From a bacterium (lineage in GTDB: Bacteria; Planctomycetota; UBA1135; UBA2386), in the NCBI GenBank assembly GCA_024743115.1, contig JANSXC010000001.1, positions 243,628 to 307,627 of the forward strand: a stretch of DNA of 64,000 nt, read 5' to 3'. A model generated the notes under the pieces. That model was not told the DNA's origin, ran no database searches, and saw nothing but the letters and a program-made list of their open reading frames with translations. A program made the translations under genes and the position numbers. Shown here piece by piece: positions 34,885 to 43,529 of the stretch. The stretch's first letter is position 1, and every line of letters starts with the position of its first letter.

Positions 34885-36183
34885 ATGACCACTCGATCCG
34901 TGATCTCTTCGGCGATTCCGCTGGTGTTTTCGCTCACCTGCGCCGCTCAGGGCGAGCCCGGCCAGCCGCCCCGGCAGGAGCCGCAGTCGCTGCAGGAGCA
35001 GATCCGCGAGATGGCGGAACGCATCGACGAACTCGAAGAGATGCAGATGGAGACCAGCGACCGGCTCGGATCGCGGGCCGTCGTGCAGTCGTATACCGCG
35101 CAGAACCTCGATATCGGCGGTCACATCTCGTCGTTCTTCTCCTACATCGACGGGGCCAACGGGCGGGAGCTCGGGCACACGGTCACGCTGTTCGAGCTGT
35201 ACATCAAAGCGCGCATCAACGAGGAGTGGTCCGCGTTCGTGACGCCGGGCATGTTCGTGTTCAACGGCGGCCTGCTGGACGATCCCGCGACACCGACCGT
35301 CGCCAACGATCCGGGATTCACGGGCGACAATGCGTCGAACAACCGCACGCTGCTCGCGCGCGGCTACGTCGAGTACAACCCCAGCGACCTGCTGAGGATT
35401 CAGGGGGGCATCGTCGGCGGCCCGCACGGGACCACGAGCCGCGAGTACTTCGTGCCGGCGCGATCCATTGGGCTGGGGTCCTTGCACACCCGGCGCTTCC
35501 TCGCCAACTCGCTCTACCCCGGGCACTTCATCGGCTTCCGTGCCAGCGGGAAGATCGAACTCGGTGGTACGCAGGATTGGCTCGAATACGACGGCTACTT
35601 CGGATCCGACGACGAGCAGGTGGAGGATCCGCTGGGTGGTGTTCGTCTCGCCTACGTGTTCGGTGACTACGGCCTCAGTATCGCCGGCAACTTCGGAACG
35701 GGCAGTCGCGCTGGACTACAGGGCCAGGCGACGTCGACCGTAGACATCCTGTCGAACGTGCCGCTGAACCTGTCACCGTTTCCGTTGGTCTTCAATGCGG
35801 GGCGCGACTACGAGTTCGCCGGCATCGATATCGACTGGCGTCACGGCGACTTCATCTGCAAGACCGAGGCCTATATCAGTTGGGAGGACGGCTTCGATGA
35901 TCAGCGCGCATTCTCGACCGAGTGGACCTGGTTCCCGACGTCCCGGGTCGGGTTGAGCTACCGCTTCGACTACTACGATCCCGGCTCCGACATGCGGGTG
36001 GTGAGCGCGGCGCCGTTCACGCTGATGTCGTTGCCGTTCGGGCACAGCACCGAGCACGCGATCGGTATCACCTACGACCCGGACCCGTCGGTCCGTCTGC
36101 GGCTCGACCTGCACCACAACAATCTGCCCAACAGCAGTAGCTCGGTCGACTTCATCAACTTCAACTGGTCCTTGAGCTTCTGA
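34885..36183 (+). CDS. Outer membrane porin-like beta-barrel protein with N-terminal coiled coil
   Basis: A 432-residue protein. The ATG at 34885 gives a signal peptide (ISSAIPLVFSLTCAAQ). A short coiled coil follows (LQEQIREMAERIDELEEMQM), as in trimeric porins of the phosphate-selective type. From residue 70 on, alternating aromatic/polar strands indicate a beta barrel (GGHISSFFSYIDG, ELYIKARINEEWSAFV, GLSYRFDYYDPGSDM), and it ends NFNWSLSF with a C-terminal Phe, the outer membrane insertion signal. It is followed after one base by a phosphate-binding-like gene, so the pair may bring in an anion, most simply phosphate. Ligand not proven. Confidence 0.82.
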   Translation: MTTRSVISSAIPLVFSLTCAAQGEPGQPPRQEPQSLQEQIREMAERIDELEEMQMETSDRLGSRAVVQSYTAQNLDIGGHISSFFSYIDGANGRELGHTVTLFELYIKARINEEWSAFVTPGMFVFNGGLLDDPATPTVANDPGFTGDNASNNRTLLARGYVEYNPSDLLRIQGGIVGGPHGTTSREYFVPARSIGLGSLHTRRFLANSLYPGHFIGFRASGKIELGGTQDWLEYDGYFGSDDEQVEDPLGGVRLAYVFGDYGLSIAGNFGTGSRAGLQGQATSTVDILSNVPLNLSPFPLVFNAGRDYEFAGIDIDWRHGDFICKTEAYISWEDGFDDQRAFSTEWTWFPTSRVGLSYRFDYYDPGSDMRVVSAAPFTLMSLPFGHSTEHAIGITYDPDPSVRLRLDLHHNNLPNSSSSVDFINFNWSLSF

Positions 36184-36184
36184 G

Positions 36185-36652
36185 ATGCCCGTTGCACCGA
36201 CACAGACCTGCTTGTGGCCGGCGCTCCTTTGGGGCGCCCATGCCAGTGTCGCGCCGCCAGAGCCATGCCCGCAAGCGCCGGAACTCGTGGTCGTGATCAA
36301 CACGAAGAACCCCTTCGGCAAGACCGGGGCGGCAGCGCGCACGACGATCAAACAGCTCTTCCTCAAGGGCAAGAGCCAGTGGCCCAATGGCAAGGTCGCC
36401 AAGCCCTATGCGCGGCGGGCGACTTCGTCCGAGCAGGCTGCGTTCCAAAAGAGCCTGCTCGGCATGAAGGATTCTGAGCTGGCGCGTCACTGGCTGCGCA
36501 TCAAGAACCTCAACGGTCAAACCCCACCGAAGGCGGTCGGCAGCGATCGCCTGCTGCTGAAGTTCGTTGCGCGTCATGAAGGCGCGTTCGGTGTCGTGCG
36601 CCGTTCGGCCGTGAAGGGCAACAGCAAGGTCCGCGTGCTCTTCAAGCTCTGA
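36185..36652 (+). CDS. Small phosphate-binding-like (PBP-like) protein
   Basis: A 155-residue protein whose ATG lies one base after the porin stop, a clear operon. After a leader that may be a signal peptide, the body reads VVVINTKNPF, then IKQLFLKGKSQWPNGK, SEQAAFQKSLLGM and PKAVGSDRLLLKFV. This order (VINxxN, then FLGKxxxWPNG, then VGSDxEVLxYV) is that of the short PBP-like-2 family often annotated as phosphate ABC transporter substrate-binding protein. It lacks the second lobe of true PstS, so it may act with the porin rather than with an ABC importer. The end is GVVRRSAVKGNSKVRVLFKL in outline. Confidence 0.78.
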   Translation: MPVAPTQTCLWPALLWGAHASVAPPEPCPQAPELVVVINTKNPFGKTGAAARTTIKQLFLKGKSQWPNGKVAKPYARRATSSEQAAFQKSLLGMKDSELARHWLRIKNLNGQTPPKAVGSDRLLLKFVARHEGAFGVVRRSAVKGNSKVRVLFKL

Positions 36653-36715
36653 CCGGCGTTGCGCCGTATGACCCCGGTCGCTGACCGGCTCGATAGCGGG
36701 CATCGATCCGGACAC

Positions 36716-36741
36716 GAAAACGCCCCGCGTTCGCAGGGCGT
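36716..36741 (-). terminator. Rho-independent terminator of the response regulator gene
   Basis: A 10-bp stem (acgccccgcg at 36720-36729 and cgcagggcgt at 36732-36741, with one G-T pair) and tight loop. Read on the minus strand it is followed by TTTTC. It lies about 30 bp after the response regulator stop, in the right orientation to end it. Confidence 0.8.
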
Positions 36742-36772
36742 CGAATGGGTCGGGTCTCGCGAGCGAACGTGC

Positions 36773-37435
36773 TCAGCTCGTGAGGCGCACGTGCATGCGC
36801 ACGAGCTCGGCGACCGACGTGGCCTCCGTCTTGCGCATCACGTTCGCGCGATGAACCTCGATCGTCTTCGGGCTGAGCCCGAGCTCGGCGGCGACTTCCT
36901 TGTTGGCTGCGCCCAGCACGACGAGCTCCATGACCTGCTTCTCGCGCGGGCTCAGCCGACAGAAGCGGTTGCGGATGTGTTCGAGGCTCGCCGAGGTCGA
37001 GCGGCGGTCATGATCCTTGTCGACCGCGCGCTGTAGCGACTCGAGCATGTTGTCGAGGTCGAACGGCTTCTCCACGAAGTCGAGGCTGCCGAGGCGAAAC
37101 GCGGTGATGGCTTCCGAGACGCGGGCAATCCCGCTCATGAAGATCACGGGCATCTCGCAGCCGTCCGCGGCCAGGCGCTCGAGGATCTCGATGCCCGTCC
37201 CGTCGGGCAGGTTGAGGTCCAGGACCAGGCAGCCGAGGCGCGCAGGATCGAAGTCCGCATGAAACTCGGCGACGGTGCCGTAGGTCGCGACTTCGAAACC
37301 CGCGATGCGGCCGATGTTGCGGAACAGGGCCTGGATCGCAGGCTCGTCCTCGACCACGTTGATGAGCGGGATACTCGGGGCCTCGACCTGCGCGAGCCCA
37401 GCTGGCTCCGAGGTCGGTGAGTTCTTGACCAACAT
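36773..37435 (-). CDS. FixJ-type response regulator (receiver plus LuxR-type HTH)
   Basis: A 220-residue protein. The receiver domain covers about 20-140: acidic pocket INVVEDEP, phosphorylation site Asp73 in CLVLDLNLPDGTG, FMSG, and the conserved lysine in DFVEKPF. A Gln/Ser linker leads to the LuxR-type DNA-binding domain at about 155-215: RLSPREKQVMELVVLG and GLSPKTIEVHRANVMRKTEA. The ATG at 37433-37435 has aggag nine bases upstream; the frame is open further but this start fits best. No histidine kinase is adjacent. It is divergent from the sugar ABC operon with 120 bp between, so it may control that operon, but this is only positional. Confidence 0.92.
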   Translation of the reverse strand: MLVKNSPTSEPAGLAQVEAPSIPLINVVEDEPAIQALFRNIGRIAGFEVATYGTVAEFHADFDPARLGCLVLDLNLPDGTGIEILERLAADGCEMPVIFMSGIARVSEAITAFRLGSLDFVEKPFDLDNMLESLQRAVDKDHDRRSTSASLEHIRNRFCRLSPREKQVMELVVLGAANKEVAAELGLSPKTIEVHRANVMRKTEATSVAELVRMHVRLTS

Positions 37436-37555
37436 GATTGTTTTCTCCTGTGCCGTTGGGGTTTCCCTGGGCGGGCACCTCCTGCACATCGGATGAACCC
37501 CTATCCCGACTTGAGTTTCGTTGACCGAGATTTCTCGGGTGGCAGACTTCCCGCC

Positions 37556-38539
37556 ATGAGCCACCAGCGCGGAACCTTCCTCATCGGGCTAACCCTTGTG
37601 GTTTCCGCGATCTTCCCCACGGCCTGTAGTGGAGAACCCGGGGGTGAGAAGGTCCGGATCGCGGTCGTTCCCAAGGGCACGGCGCACGATTTCTGGCAAT
37701 CCGTCCATGCGGGCGCGAAGTCCGCGGCCGTCGACCTCGGTGTCGAGATTCAATGGAAGGGACCCCAGCCCGAAGGCGATCGCGAGGCGCAGATCCGCTT
37801 GATCGAGACCCTGGCGAACGGCAGCGCCAAGGGGCTGCTGCTCGCGCCGGTCGATGCGCGGGCGCTCGCGGCCCCGGTCGAGCAGGCGCGGCGCGGCGGT
37901 GTGCCGACCGTCGTCTTCGACAGCGGCCTCGACGGTGAGGCGCACGTCGGGTTCGTCGCAACCGACAACCGCAAGGGCGGTGAGCGCGCAGGCGAAGAAC
38001 TCGGCAGGTTGCTGAACGGCCGCGGCAAGGTCGTGATGCTGCGCTACCAGGAAGGCTCCGCGAGCACGATGGCGCGCGAGGAGGGTTTCCTCGCGGCGAT
38101 CGCGGTGAAGTATCCGGACATCGAGATCGTCAGCAGCAACCAGTACGCGCCGAGCCTCGAGGCGGCGCGCTCGAAGGCCGATGCGCTGCTGCTGGCGCAT
38201 CCCGATCTCGACGGCGTGTTCTGCCCCAACGAGTCGACCGTGCACGGCTTCTTGTCCGCGCTCGATGCGGCGGGAAAGGCCGGCAAGGTCAAGTTCGTCG
38301 GGTTCGACGCCAACCCCGAGCTGCTCGCCGGGCTGGAGCGCCGACACATCGATGCGCTCGTGCTCCAGGATCCGGTCGGCATGGGGCGGCGCGGCCTCGA
38401 ACTGCTGGTGAAACACCTGCGTGGTGAGGAGATTCCCCCGGTCGAGCACACCGCGATGCACGTCGCGACGCCCGACAATCGCGAGGACCCGATGATTGCC
38501 GCGTTGTTGGAGCCCGACCTGTCGATCCTCGACAAGTAG
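37556..38539 (+). CDS. Sugar ABC transporter substrate-binding lipoprotein
   Basis: A 327-residue protein of the periplasmic-binding-protein family used by ribose/galactose-type importers. The N-terminus has a lipobox (IFPTAC, Cys at about residue 24), so it should be lipid-anchored. Features: VRIAVVPKGTAHDFWQSVHAGA, IRLIETLANGSAKGLLLAPVDA, VVFDSGLDGEAHVGFVATDN and VFCPNESTVHGFLSAL. The ATG at 37556 starts the signal region. It is the first gene of a complete three-gene importer; the ATPase GTG lies 47 bp downstream. Substrate is probably a pentose or hexose, not resolved. Confidence 0.92.
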   Translation: MSHQRGTFLIGLTLVVSAIFPTACSGEPGGEKVRIAVVPKGTAHDFWQSVHAGAKSAAVDLGVEIQWKGPQPEGDREAQIRLIETLANGSAKGLLLAPVDARALAAPVEQARRGGVPTVVFDSGLDGEAHVGFVATDNRKGGERAGEELGRLLNGRGKVVMLRYQEGSASTMAREEGFLAAIAVKYPDIEIVSSNQYAPSLEAARSKADALLLAHPDLDGVFCPNESTVHGFLSALDAAGKAGKVKFVGFDANPELLAGLERRHIDALVLQDPVGMGRRGLELLVKHLRGEEIPPVEHTAMHVATPDNREDPMIAALLEPDLSILDK

Positions 38540-38585
38540 CGGCTCGCGAACTCGCGATGGCCACCCGTTCGCATTCGCACGAGTC

Positions 38586-40112
38586 GTGACGAACCTACTC
38601 GAGATGCGCGGCATGGAGCTGCGCTACGGTCCCGTGCACGCGCTCGCGGGGGTCGATTTCGACCTCCTGGCGGGCGAGGTGCACGCGCTGCTCGGGGAGA
38701 ACGGCGCGGGCAAGAGTTCGCTGATGCAGGTGCTCGTCGGCGCGCGTCGCCCCGATGCCGGCACGATGCAGCTCGCGGGGAGCGTCTATCGACCGGCATC
38801 GACCGCGGCAGCACTCGATGCGGGCGTTGCGATGGTGTTTCAGGAACTCACGGTGCTGCCGCACCTGACCGTCGCCGAGAACCTGTGGCTCGGGCGTGAA
38901 TGCACGCGTCGCGGTCTCGTCGATCGCCGCGCGCGGTGCGACGACGCCGAGCGCGTGCTGGCACGGCTGGGACGGGAGGATCTCTCGCCGGACTGTCGCG
39001 TCGCCGAACTGCCGCCCGCCGCGCGCCAGATGCTCGAGATCGCGCGCGCGTTGCTCGCCGATGCGAAGGTGCTCGTGCTCGACGAACCGACGAGTTCGCT
39101 GGGTGTGGCCGATGTCGAGCATCTGTTCACCGTCGTCGACCAACTGCGGACCGAAGGGCTCGGTGTGATCTACATCAGCCATGCACTCGAGGAAGTGCGT
39201 GCGCTCTGCGATCGCTGCACCGTGATGCGCGACGGTAGACGCGTCGCGACCGGCACGCTGGCCGAGCTCGACGACCGCGAGCTCGTTCGCCACATGGCCG
39301 GGCGGCCGCTCGACGAGGTCTTCCCGCCGCGGCGGGACCCGAGCGCGCGCGGGCCGATCCGATTCGCGGCGCGCGAGGTGCGCGCGGAGCCGCTGGCAGC
39401 ACCTGTGTCGTTCGAACTCGCGGGCGGTGAGATCGCGGGCATCGCGGGCCTCGCCGGGGCCGGCCGAACCGAACTCATGCAGGCGCTGTTCGGCACGCGG
39501 CGGCGGCAGTCCGGCAGCATCGCAGTCGATGATCGTGAGTTCGTGGCGACTCCGCACGCGTGCTGGGACCGCGGCGTCGGCGCGCTCGTCGAGGACCGCA
39601 AGCACGAAGGGCTCGCGATCGAGTTGCCGATCGCGACGAACATCGTGTTGCCGCACCTCGGGCCGCACCGTGGCAAGGGGGCGGCGGGCGCGCTGCTCGA
39701 CTCGCGTTCGATCCGCGCAGCCGCGACGGCGACCGGCGAACGCGTGAATCTGCGCTGTCACTCCGTGACTCAGAATGCGGGCGAGCTCAGCGGCGGCAAC
39801 CAGCAGAAGGTGGCGATCGCGCGCCTGCTGCACGCCGGCTGCAATGTTCTGCTGCTCGACGAACCGACGCGCGGTATCGACGTCGGCAGCCGCCAGGAGA
39901 TCTACACGCTGCTCGATCGCGCCGCGCGTGACGGGGCGGCGATCCTAGTCGTGTCGTCGCACCTGCCCGAACTGCTCGGGCTCTGTGATCGCATTGCCGT
40001 GATGTGTCAGGGTCGGCTCGGTGAGTTCCGGGCGGCCAGTGACTGGACGCAGGAGGCGCTGCTCGCTGCCGCGATGCCGGGGCCGGCCGCAACCGCAGGT
40101 CTGTCGTCGTGA
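38586..40112 (+). CDS. Sugar ABC transporter ATP-binding protein, tandem nucleotide-binding domains
   Basis: A 508-residue protein, the usual length for RbsA/MglA-type double ATPases. Domain 1 has Walker A GENGAGKSS, a degenerate signature region PPAARQMLEIARAL, and Walker B VLVLDEPTS. Domain 2 has a weak Walker A (GLAGAGRTEL) but a full signature LSGGNQQK and Walker B VLLLDEPTRGID, the typical asymmetry of this class. The GTG at 38586 is chosen because it gives MTNLLEMRGMELRYG, in line with family starts. It couples ATP hydrolysis to import with the permease gene, which starts 10 bp after its stop. Confidence 0.93.
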   Translation: MTNLLEMRGMELRYGPVHALAGVDFDLLAGEVHALLGENGAGKSSLMQVLVGARRPDAGTMQLAGSVYRPASTAAALDAGVAMVFQELTVLPHLTVAENLWLGRECTRRGLVDRRARCDDAERVLARLGREDLSPDCRVAELPPAARQMLEIARALLADAKVLVLDEPTSSLGVADVEHLFTVVDQLRTEGLGVIYISHALEEVRALCDRCTVMRDGRRVATGTLAELDDRELVRHMAGRPLDEVFPPRRDPSARGPIRFAAREVRAEPLAAPVSFELAGGEIAGIAGLAGAGRTELMQALFGTRRRQSGSIAVDDREFVATPHACWDRGVGALVEDRKHEGLAIELPIATNIVLPHLGPHRGKGAAGALLDSRSIRAAATATGERVNLRCHSVTQNAGELSGGNQQKVAIARLLHAGCNVLLLDEPTRGIDVGSRQEIYTLLDRAARDGAAILVVSSHLPELLGLCDRIAVMCQGRLGEFRAASDWTQEALLAAAMPGPAATAGLSS

Positions 40113-40122
40113 GGTCGAACCG

Positions 40123-41067
40123 ATGAAACGTCTCCCCGCCGTGCTCGGTCCGATGATCGGCTTCCTGCTCGTCTTCGGCTGGTTCGCGTTCCGCAACCCG
40201 GACTCGTTCTTCGCGGCGGGATTCTGGCTCACTGTCGCGGCCCACACCGTCATCGTTGCGCTCGCCGCGATCGGGATGACGTTCGTGATCGTCTCGGGCG
40301 GCATCGATTTGTCGGTCGGTTCCGTCGTCGCACTGTCGGCGGTCACGACCGCGGTGATGCGACAGCAGGGCTTCGACGTCCTGCCGGCCTGCGGCGTGGG
40401 CTTGCTCGCGGGGGTGTTGCTCGGGCTCTTGAACGGCGTGCTGGTCGTGCGCTTCGGCATCGGCCCGTTCCTCGTCACGCTCGGCACGATGGGGATCGCG
40501 CGCGGCCTCGCCAAATGGCTCGCGAAGAACCGCGAGGTGCAGGCCGATGCCGGCTGGCTGCCCGAGTGGATCCAGAGCCGCCCGGATCCGGAATGGCTCG
40601 TCGTCGCGCCGGCGGTCTGGCTCATGCTGCTGCTCGCGCTCGTCCTCGGCATCACGCTCGCGCGCACGCCGTTCGGTGTGCACACCTACGCGATCGGCAG
40701 CAACGAGGCCAACGCGCGGCTCTGCGGTGTGCCCGTCGGTCGCGTCAAGCTGAAGATCTACGCGCTCGCCGGGCTGATGGCGGGGCTCGCGGGCATCTTC
40801 TACTTCGCGCGCGTGCGGTCCGGCAGTCCCACCGGCGGCATCGGCCTCGAGCTCAAGGTGATCGCGGCGGTCGTCATTGGCGGCGGCAGTCTCGCGGGTG
40901 GCGAGGGCACCGTGCTCGGCGCGCTGCTCGGCGCCCTGTGCATGACGCTGCTCGAGGACGGCTGCACGATCGAGGGCATCCCGACCTACATGCAGGAGAT
41001 CCTCGTCGGTGCGATCATCATCTTCGCCGTCGGCCTCGATCGCTGGCGGCATCGCGGGGCGCGGTGA
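40123..41067 (+). CDS. Sugar ABC transporter permease (RbsC-like)
   Basis: A 314-residue membrane protein of the BPD_transp_2 family. About eight to ten membrane spans can be seen, beginning MKRLPAVLGPMIGFLLVFGW. Family motifs include FVIVSGGIDLSVGSV, the conserved EAA-like loop GSNEANARLCGVPV, and ELKVIAAVVIGGGSLAGGEG. The ATG at 40123 is 10 bp after the ATPase stop, with gagg overlapping that stop as ribosome site. It completes an SBP-ATPase-permease set, one permease gene probably acting as a homodimer. Confidence 0.93.
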   Translation: MKRLPAVLGPMIGFLLVFGWFAFRNPDSFFAAGFWLTVAAHTVIVALAAIGMTFVIVSGGIDLSVGSVVALSAVTTAVMRQQGFDVLPACGVGLLAGVLLGLLNGVLVVRFGIGPFLVTLGTMGIARGLAKWLAKNREVQADAGWLPEWIQSRPDPEWLVVAPAVWLMLLLALVLGITLARTPFGVHTYAIGSNEANARLCGVPVGRVKLKIYALAGLMAGLAGIFYFARVRSGSPTGGIGLELKVIAAVVIGGGSLAGGEGTVLGALLGALCMTLLEDGCTIEGIPTYMQEILVGAIIIFAVGLDRWRHRGAR

Positions 41068-41100
41068 CGGCGTTGGTCGTTCATGCCTGCGGGCCGTGGT

Positions 41101-42336
41101 TCAGCGTTTGAGCGCGACCGCTTTCGGGTCGTGCAAACTCCGCAGGAACGCGACCAGATCTCGTTGTTCTCCTTCGTCGAGCCTTGCTGGCAGCAGGCTC
41201 TCCTCGCGGTGGCCGAGCGGGCCCGCGGCTGGCAGGTCGCTGTAGAACCGAACCACTTCTGCCAGCGTGACGAACCGTCCGTCGTGCATGTAGGGCGCGG
41301 TCGCCGGCAGGTTGCGTAGCGTCGGGGTCTTGAACTCGCCGACGTTGTTGAAGCGTTGCGTGACGAAGCGCAACCGGGCTGCGGCCTGGCCCGTCCGGTC
41401 GTCGCTGTAGGTGCCCGATGCATGGTACTCGCTCGCCTTGAGCGCCTGGACTCCGGCGTATCGACCAAGATCCGCGTCCGAGTCTCGTGAGGGGAGGCCA
41501 AGGTTATGAAACTCACCGTCTGTGAACGTCGGGCCGTGATGGCACAGAACGCAGCGCCCCTTCGTCAGGAACGTTTTCAGGCCGCGTTGGGCACTTGCAG
41601 AGAGCGCGTCGACGGCGGTCTGGTCCCCGCGAGCCAGACCATCGGCGAATCGATCAAATGGCGAACTGCGCGCGACGAGTGTGCGCTCGTATGCCGCGAT
41701 TGCTTTGGCGGCATTCGTTGCGATTCGTGTGACGTTCGCGCGCAGGGTCGGCTCGACAGTCTCTGCGGCTTCTCGGGTTCTCTCGTCGTCGATCGGTAGC
41801 AGTTCGTGCAGATCTGGCATGCGGCCGAAGACCCGCTCGTACTGGCCGCGGAGTATCTGGTCGTCACGCAGCAGGCGTGCGATCGCGGTGCGGCTGCCGG
41901 CCATTTCGGCGGGGCTCTCGAGCGGGCCCATGGCCTGTGCCCAGAGCGAGTCGGCGCTACCGTCCCAGTTCCACCAGCGCCCGAATGCGACGTTCCACAG
42001 GCCCGGCGTGTTGCGGCGGCCTCGTTCCGTGCCCTGCGCGACCTCCAGGCCGTCGGCGAAGCCACTTTCGGGACGATGGCAGTCCGCGCAAGCGATCTCG
42101 CCGGTGCCGGACAGTCGGGGGTCGAAGAACAGCTTGCGGCCGAACTCTGCGGCGTCGAAGTCGGTGGCGACTGCGTTGGTCGTGGCCGCCGGTATCGGCG
42201 TCCGTGACAGGGACATTGCGGTCACCTGTTCGATTTCCGCTGCGGTGAAGCGGGCGTAGAGCACGAGCTGCGGCGGCGGTACGAGAGCCAGCCATCCGGC
42301 AGCGACGAGGCAGCTGATTCCGAGCAGCCGCTTCAT
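41101..42336 (-). CDS. Diheme cytochrome c peroxidase (CcpA/MauG family)
   Basis: A 411-residue exported protein (signal region MKRLLGISCLVAAGWLALV). Two c-type heme sites: CADCH (Cys83, Cys86, His87) and CVLCH (Cys262, Cys265, His266). Family motifs RKLFFDPRLSGTGEIACADCH, NTPGLWNVAFG, and in the C-terminal half FKTPTLRNLPATAPYMHDG are well kept. It reduces peroxide or acts on a protein substrate in the periplasm. Its start (42336) follows directly on the stop of the YtkA-like gene with no gap, so the two are in one operon with the YHYH gene. It is convergent with the sugar permease. Confidence 0.92.
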   Translation of the reverse strand: MKRLLGISCLVAAGWLALVPPPQLVLYARFTAAEIEQVTAMSLSRTPIPAATTNAVATDFDAAEFGRKLFFDPRLSGTGEIACADCHRPESGFADGLEVAQGTERGRRNTPGLWNVAFGRWWNWDGSADSLWAQAMGPLESPAEMAGSRTAIARLLRDDQILRGQYERVFGRMPDLHELLPIDDERTREAAETVEPTLRANVTRIATNAAKAIAAYERTLVARSSPFDRFADGLARGDQTAVDALSASAQRGLKTFLTKGRCVLCHHGPTFTDGEFHNLGLPSRDSDADLGRYAGVQALKASEYHASGTYSDDRTGQAAARLRFVTQRFNNVGEFKTPTLRNLPATAPYMHDGRFVTLAEVVRFYSDLPAAGPLGHREESLLPARLDEGEQRDLVAFLRSLHDPKAVALKR

Positions 42337-43485
42337 CTACCTGGCTTCGATCGGCACGGTGGCGCGCTGCAGGTGCTTGCCCGTACCGATATCCACGTAG
42401 ATCTCCCACTTCCCGGGCATGTGGAAGTTGAATCCCTCGGCGCGCCATCTGCCGTTGCCGACGTCGACGACCCGGGGTGCGGTGTTCATGCCATGCCCGT
42501 GTCCTGGCATGTCGGCATCGACACGGACCGCTGCCGGCGAGCTACCGTCGCCGTCACGGCTGATGATCGCGAGTTCCAGGCCGAAGAGTTCGTTTACCGG
42601 CGCAGGGGCGCCCGGGAGCTCGACGGTGATGTGCCAGGCGGGGGTCTCCGCTTGGAGCCGAACGGGCTCCGTCGGATGGGTGCACGCGGTCAGGGAGACC
42701 AACAGCAGCGCCGCGGCCGATGCACGGCTGCCACGATTGCCGAACAGTAGCGCGATGCCGGCGACGGAACCGATCAGCAAAGCGAACCAATGCCACGCCG
42801 GGCGGCTGGCGGCCAGTGCGACGGGTTGGGGTTCGGGTGCCGTGGAGATGCCGCGTGGCTGGTTCGCGACGGGTGTTGGAGGAGCGGGATCGCGGCTGGT
42901 TGGCCCGAGCTCTTCGGGCGTCCGTCGATCCAGGATGTGGCGCGCCGAGTCCTGACGAAACTCGAGGACGTTCACCGAGTCGGGTCGCGTGACCACGGCG
43001 CGAACCACCAGGGGGACCAGCGGACTGTTCTGATCCTCGGTCAGCGGATGCATTGGAAAGAAGTGCCAACCAGCGTGGACGTTCTCGGTGTGCTCCGAGA
43101 TCGAGTAGGTCAGCTGGAAGCGAGTCTGAGTCATGGCACGGACGTAGTCCGGAGCGATTGCTCGCAACGCCGGGGTGGGGCGGGCCACCGTGCCGTCGCC
43201 GACTTCCGGCCGAATGGGCTCGCCGTCGGCAGTAACGAGGCCGGAGCTGGCCAGCAGGGTCTGCCAGCCCTGCAGCAGTGCCTGTGCTTCGAGCTCGTCC
43301 GGCGCCTCGGACGGGTCACCGGACGTTCCGAGGATCTCATCGAGAAACTTCACGTTGACCAGCGCGGTGACGCGCACCTGTCGAGACGCCACGTCGATCG
43401 TGAGATCGACGAGCGGACGGTCGGCCGGATGCCACGTCGGGGCCGCAACGAATAGCGGCAGGGTAAGCACGGTCCAAAGATGCAT
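42337..43485 (-). CDS. Exported/membrane protein with C-terminal YtkA-like domain
   Basis: A 382-residue protein. The ATG at 43483-43485 has ggagg eight bases upstream and gives a signal peptide (LWTVLTLPLFVAAP). The N-terminal 200 residues include TVARPTPALRAIAPDYVRAM and HAGWHFFPMHPLTEDQNSP, which I do not recognise. A membrane span lies near 230-250 (WFALLIGSVAGIALLFG), and a second hydrophobic stretch ends in TACTHPTEP. The C-terminal 110 residues match YtkA-like domains: ELAIISRDGDGS, ADMPGHGHGMN and FHMPGKWEIYVDI. The His and Met residues suggest copper binding. Operon middle gene between YHYH and the diheme peroxidase. Confidence 0.75.
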   Translation of the reverse strand: MHLWTVLTLPLFVAAPTWHPADRPLVDLTIDVASRQVRVTALVNVKFLDEILGTSGDPSEAPDELEAQALLQGWQTLLASSGLVTADGEPIRPEVGDGTVARPTPALRAIAPDYVRAMTQTRFQLTYSISEHTENVHAGWHFFPMHPLTEDQNSPLVPLVVRAVVTRPDSVNVLEFRQDSARHILDRRTPEELGPTSRDPAPPTPVANQPRGISTAPEPQPVALAASRPAWHWFALLIGSVAGIALLFGNRGSRASAAALLLVSLTACTHPTEPVRLQAETPAWHITVELPGAPAPVNELFGLELAIISRDGDGSSPAAVRVDADMPGHGHGMNTAPRVVDVGNGRWRAEGFNFHMPGKWEIYVDIGTGKHLQRATVPIEAR

Positions 43486-43529
43486 CGGTCGGCCCTCCGT
43501 CGAGAGAAGCTGGCGAACTCGCCGTCGAG

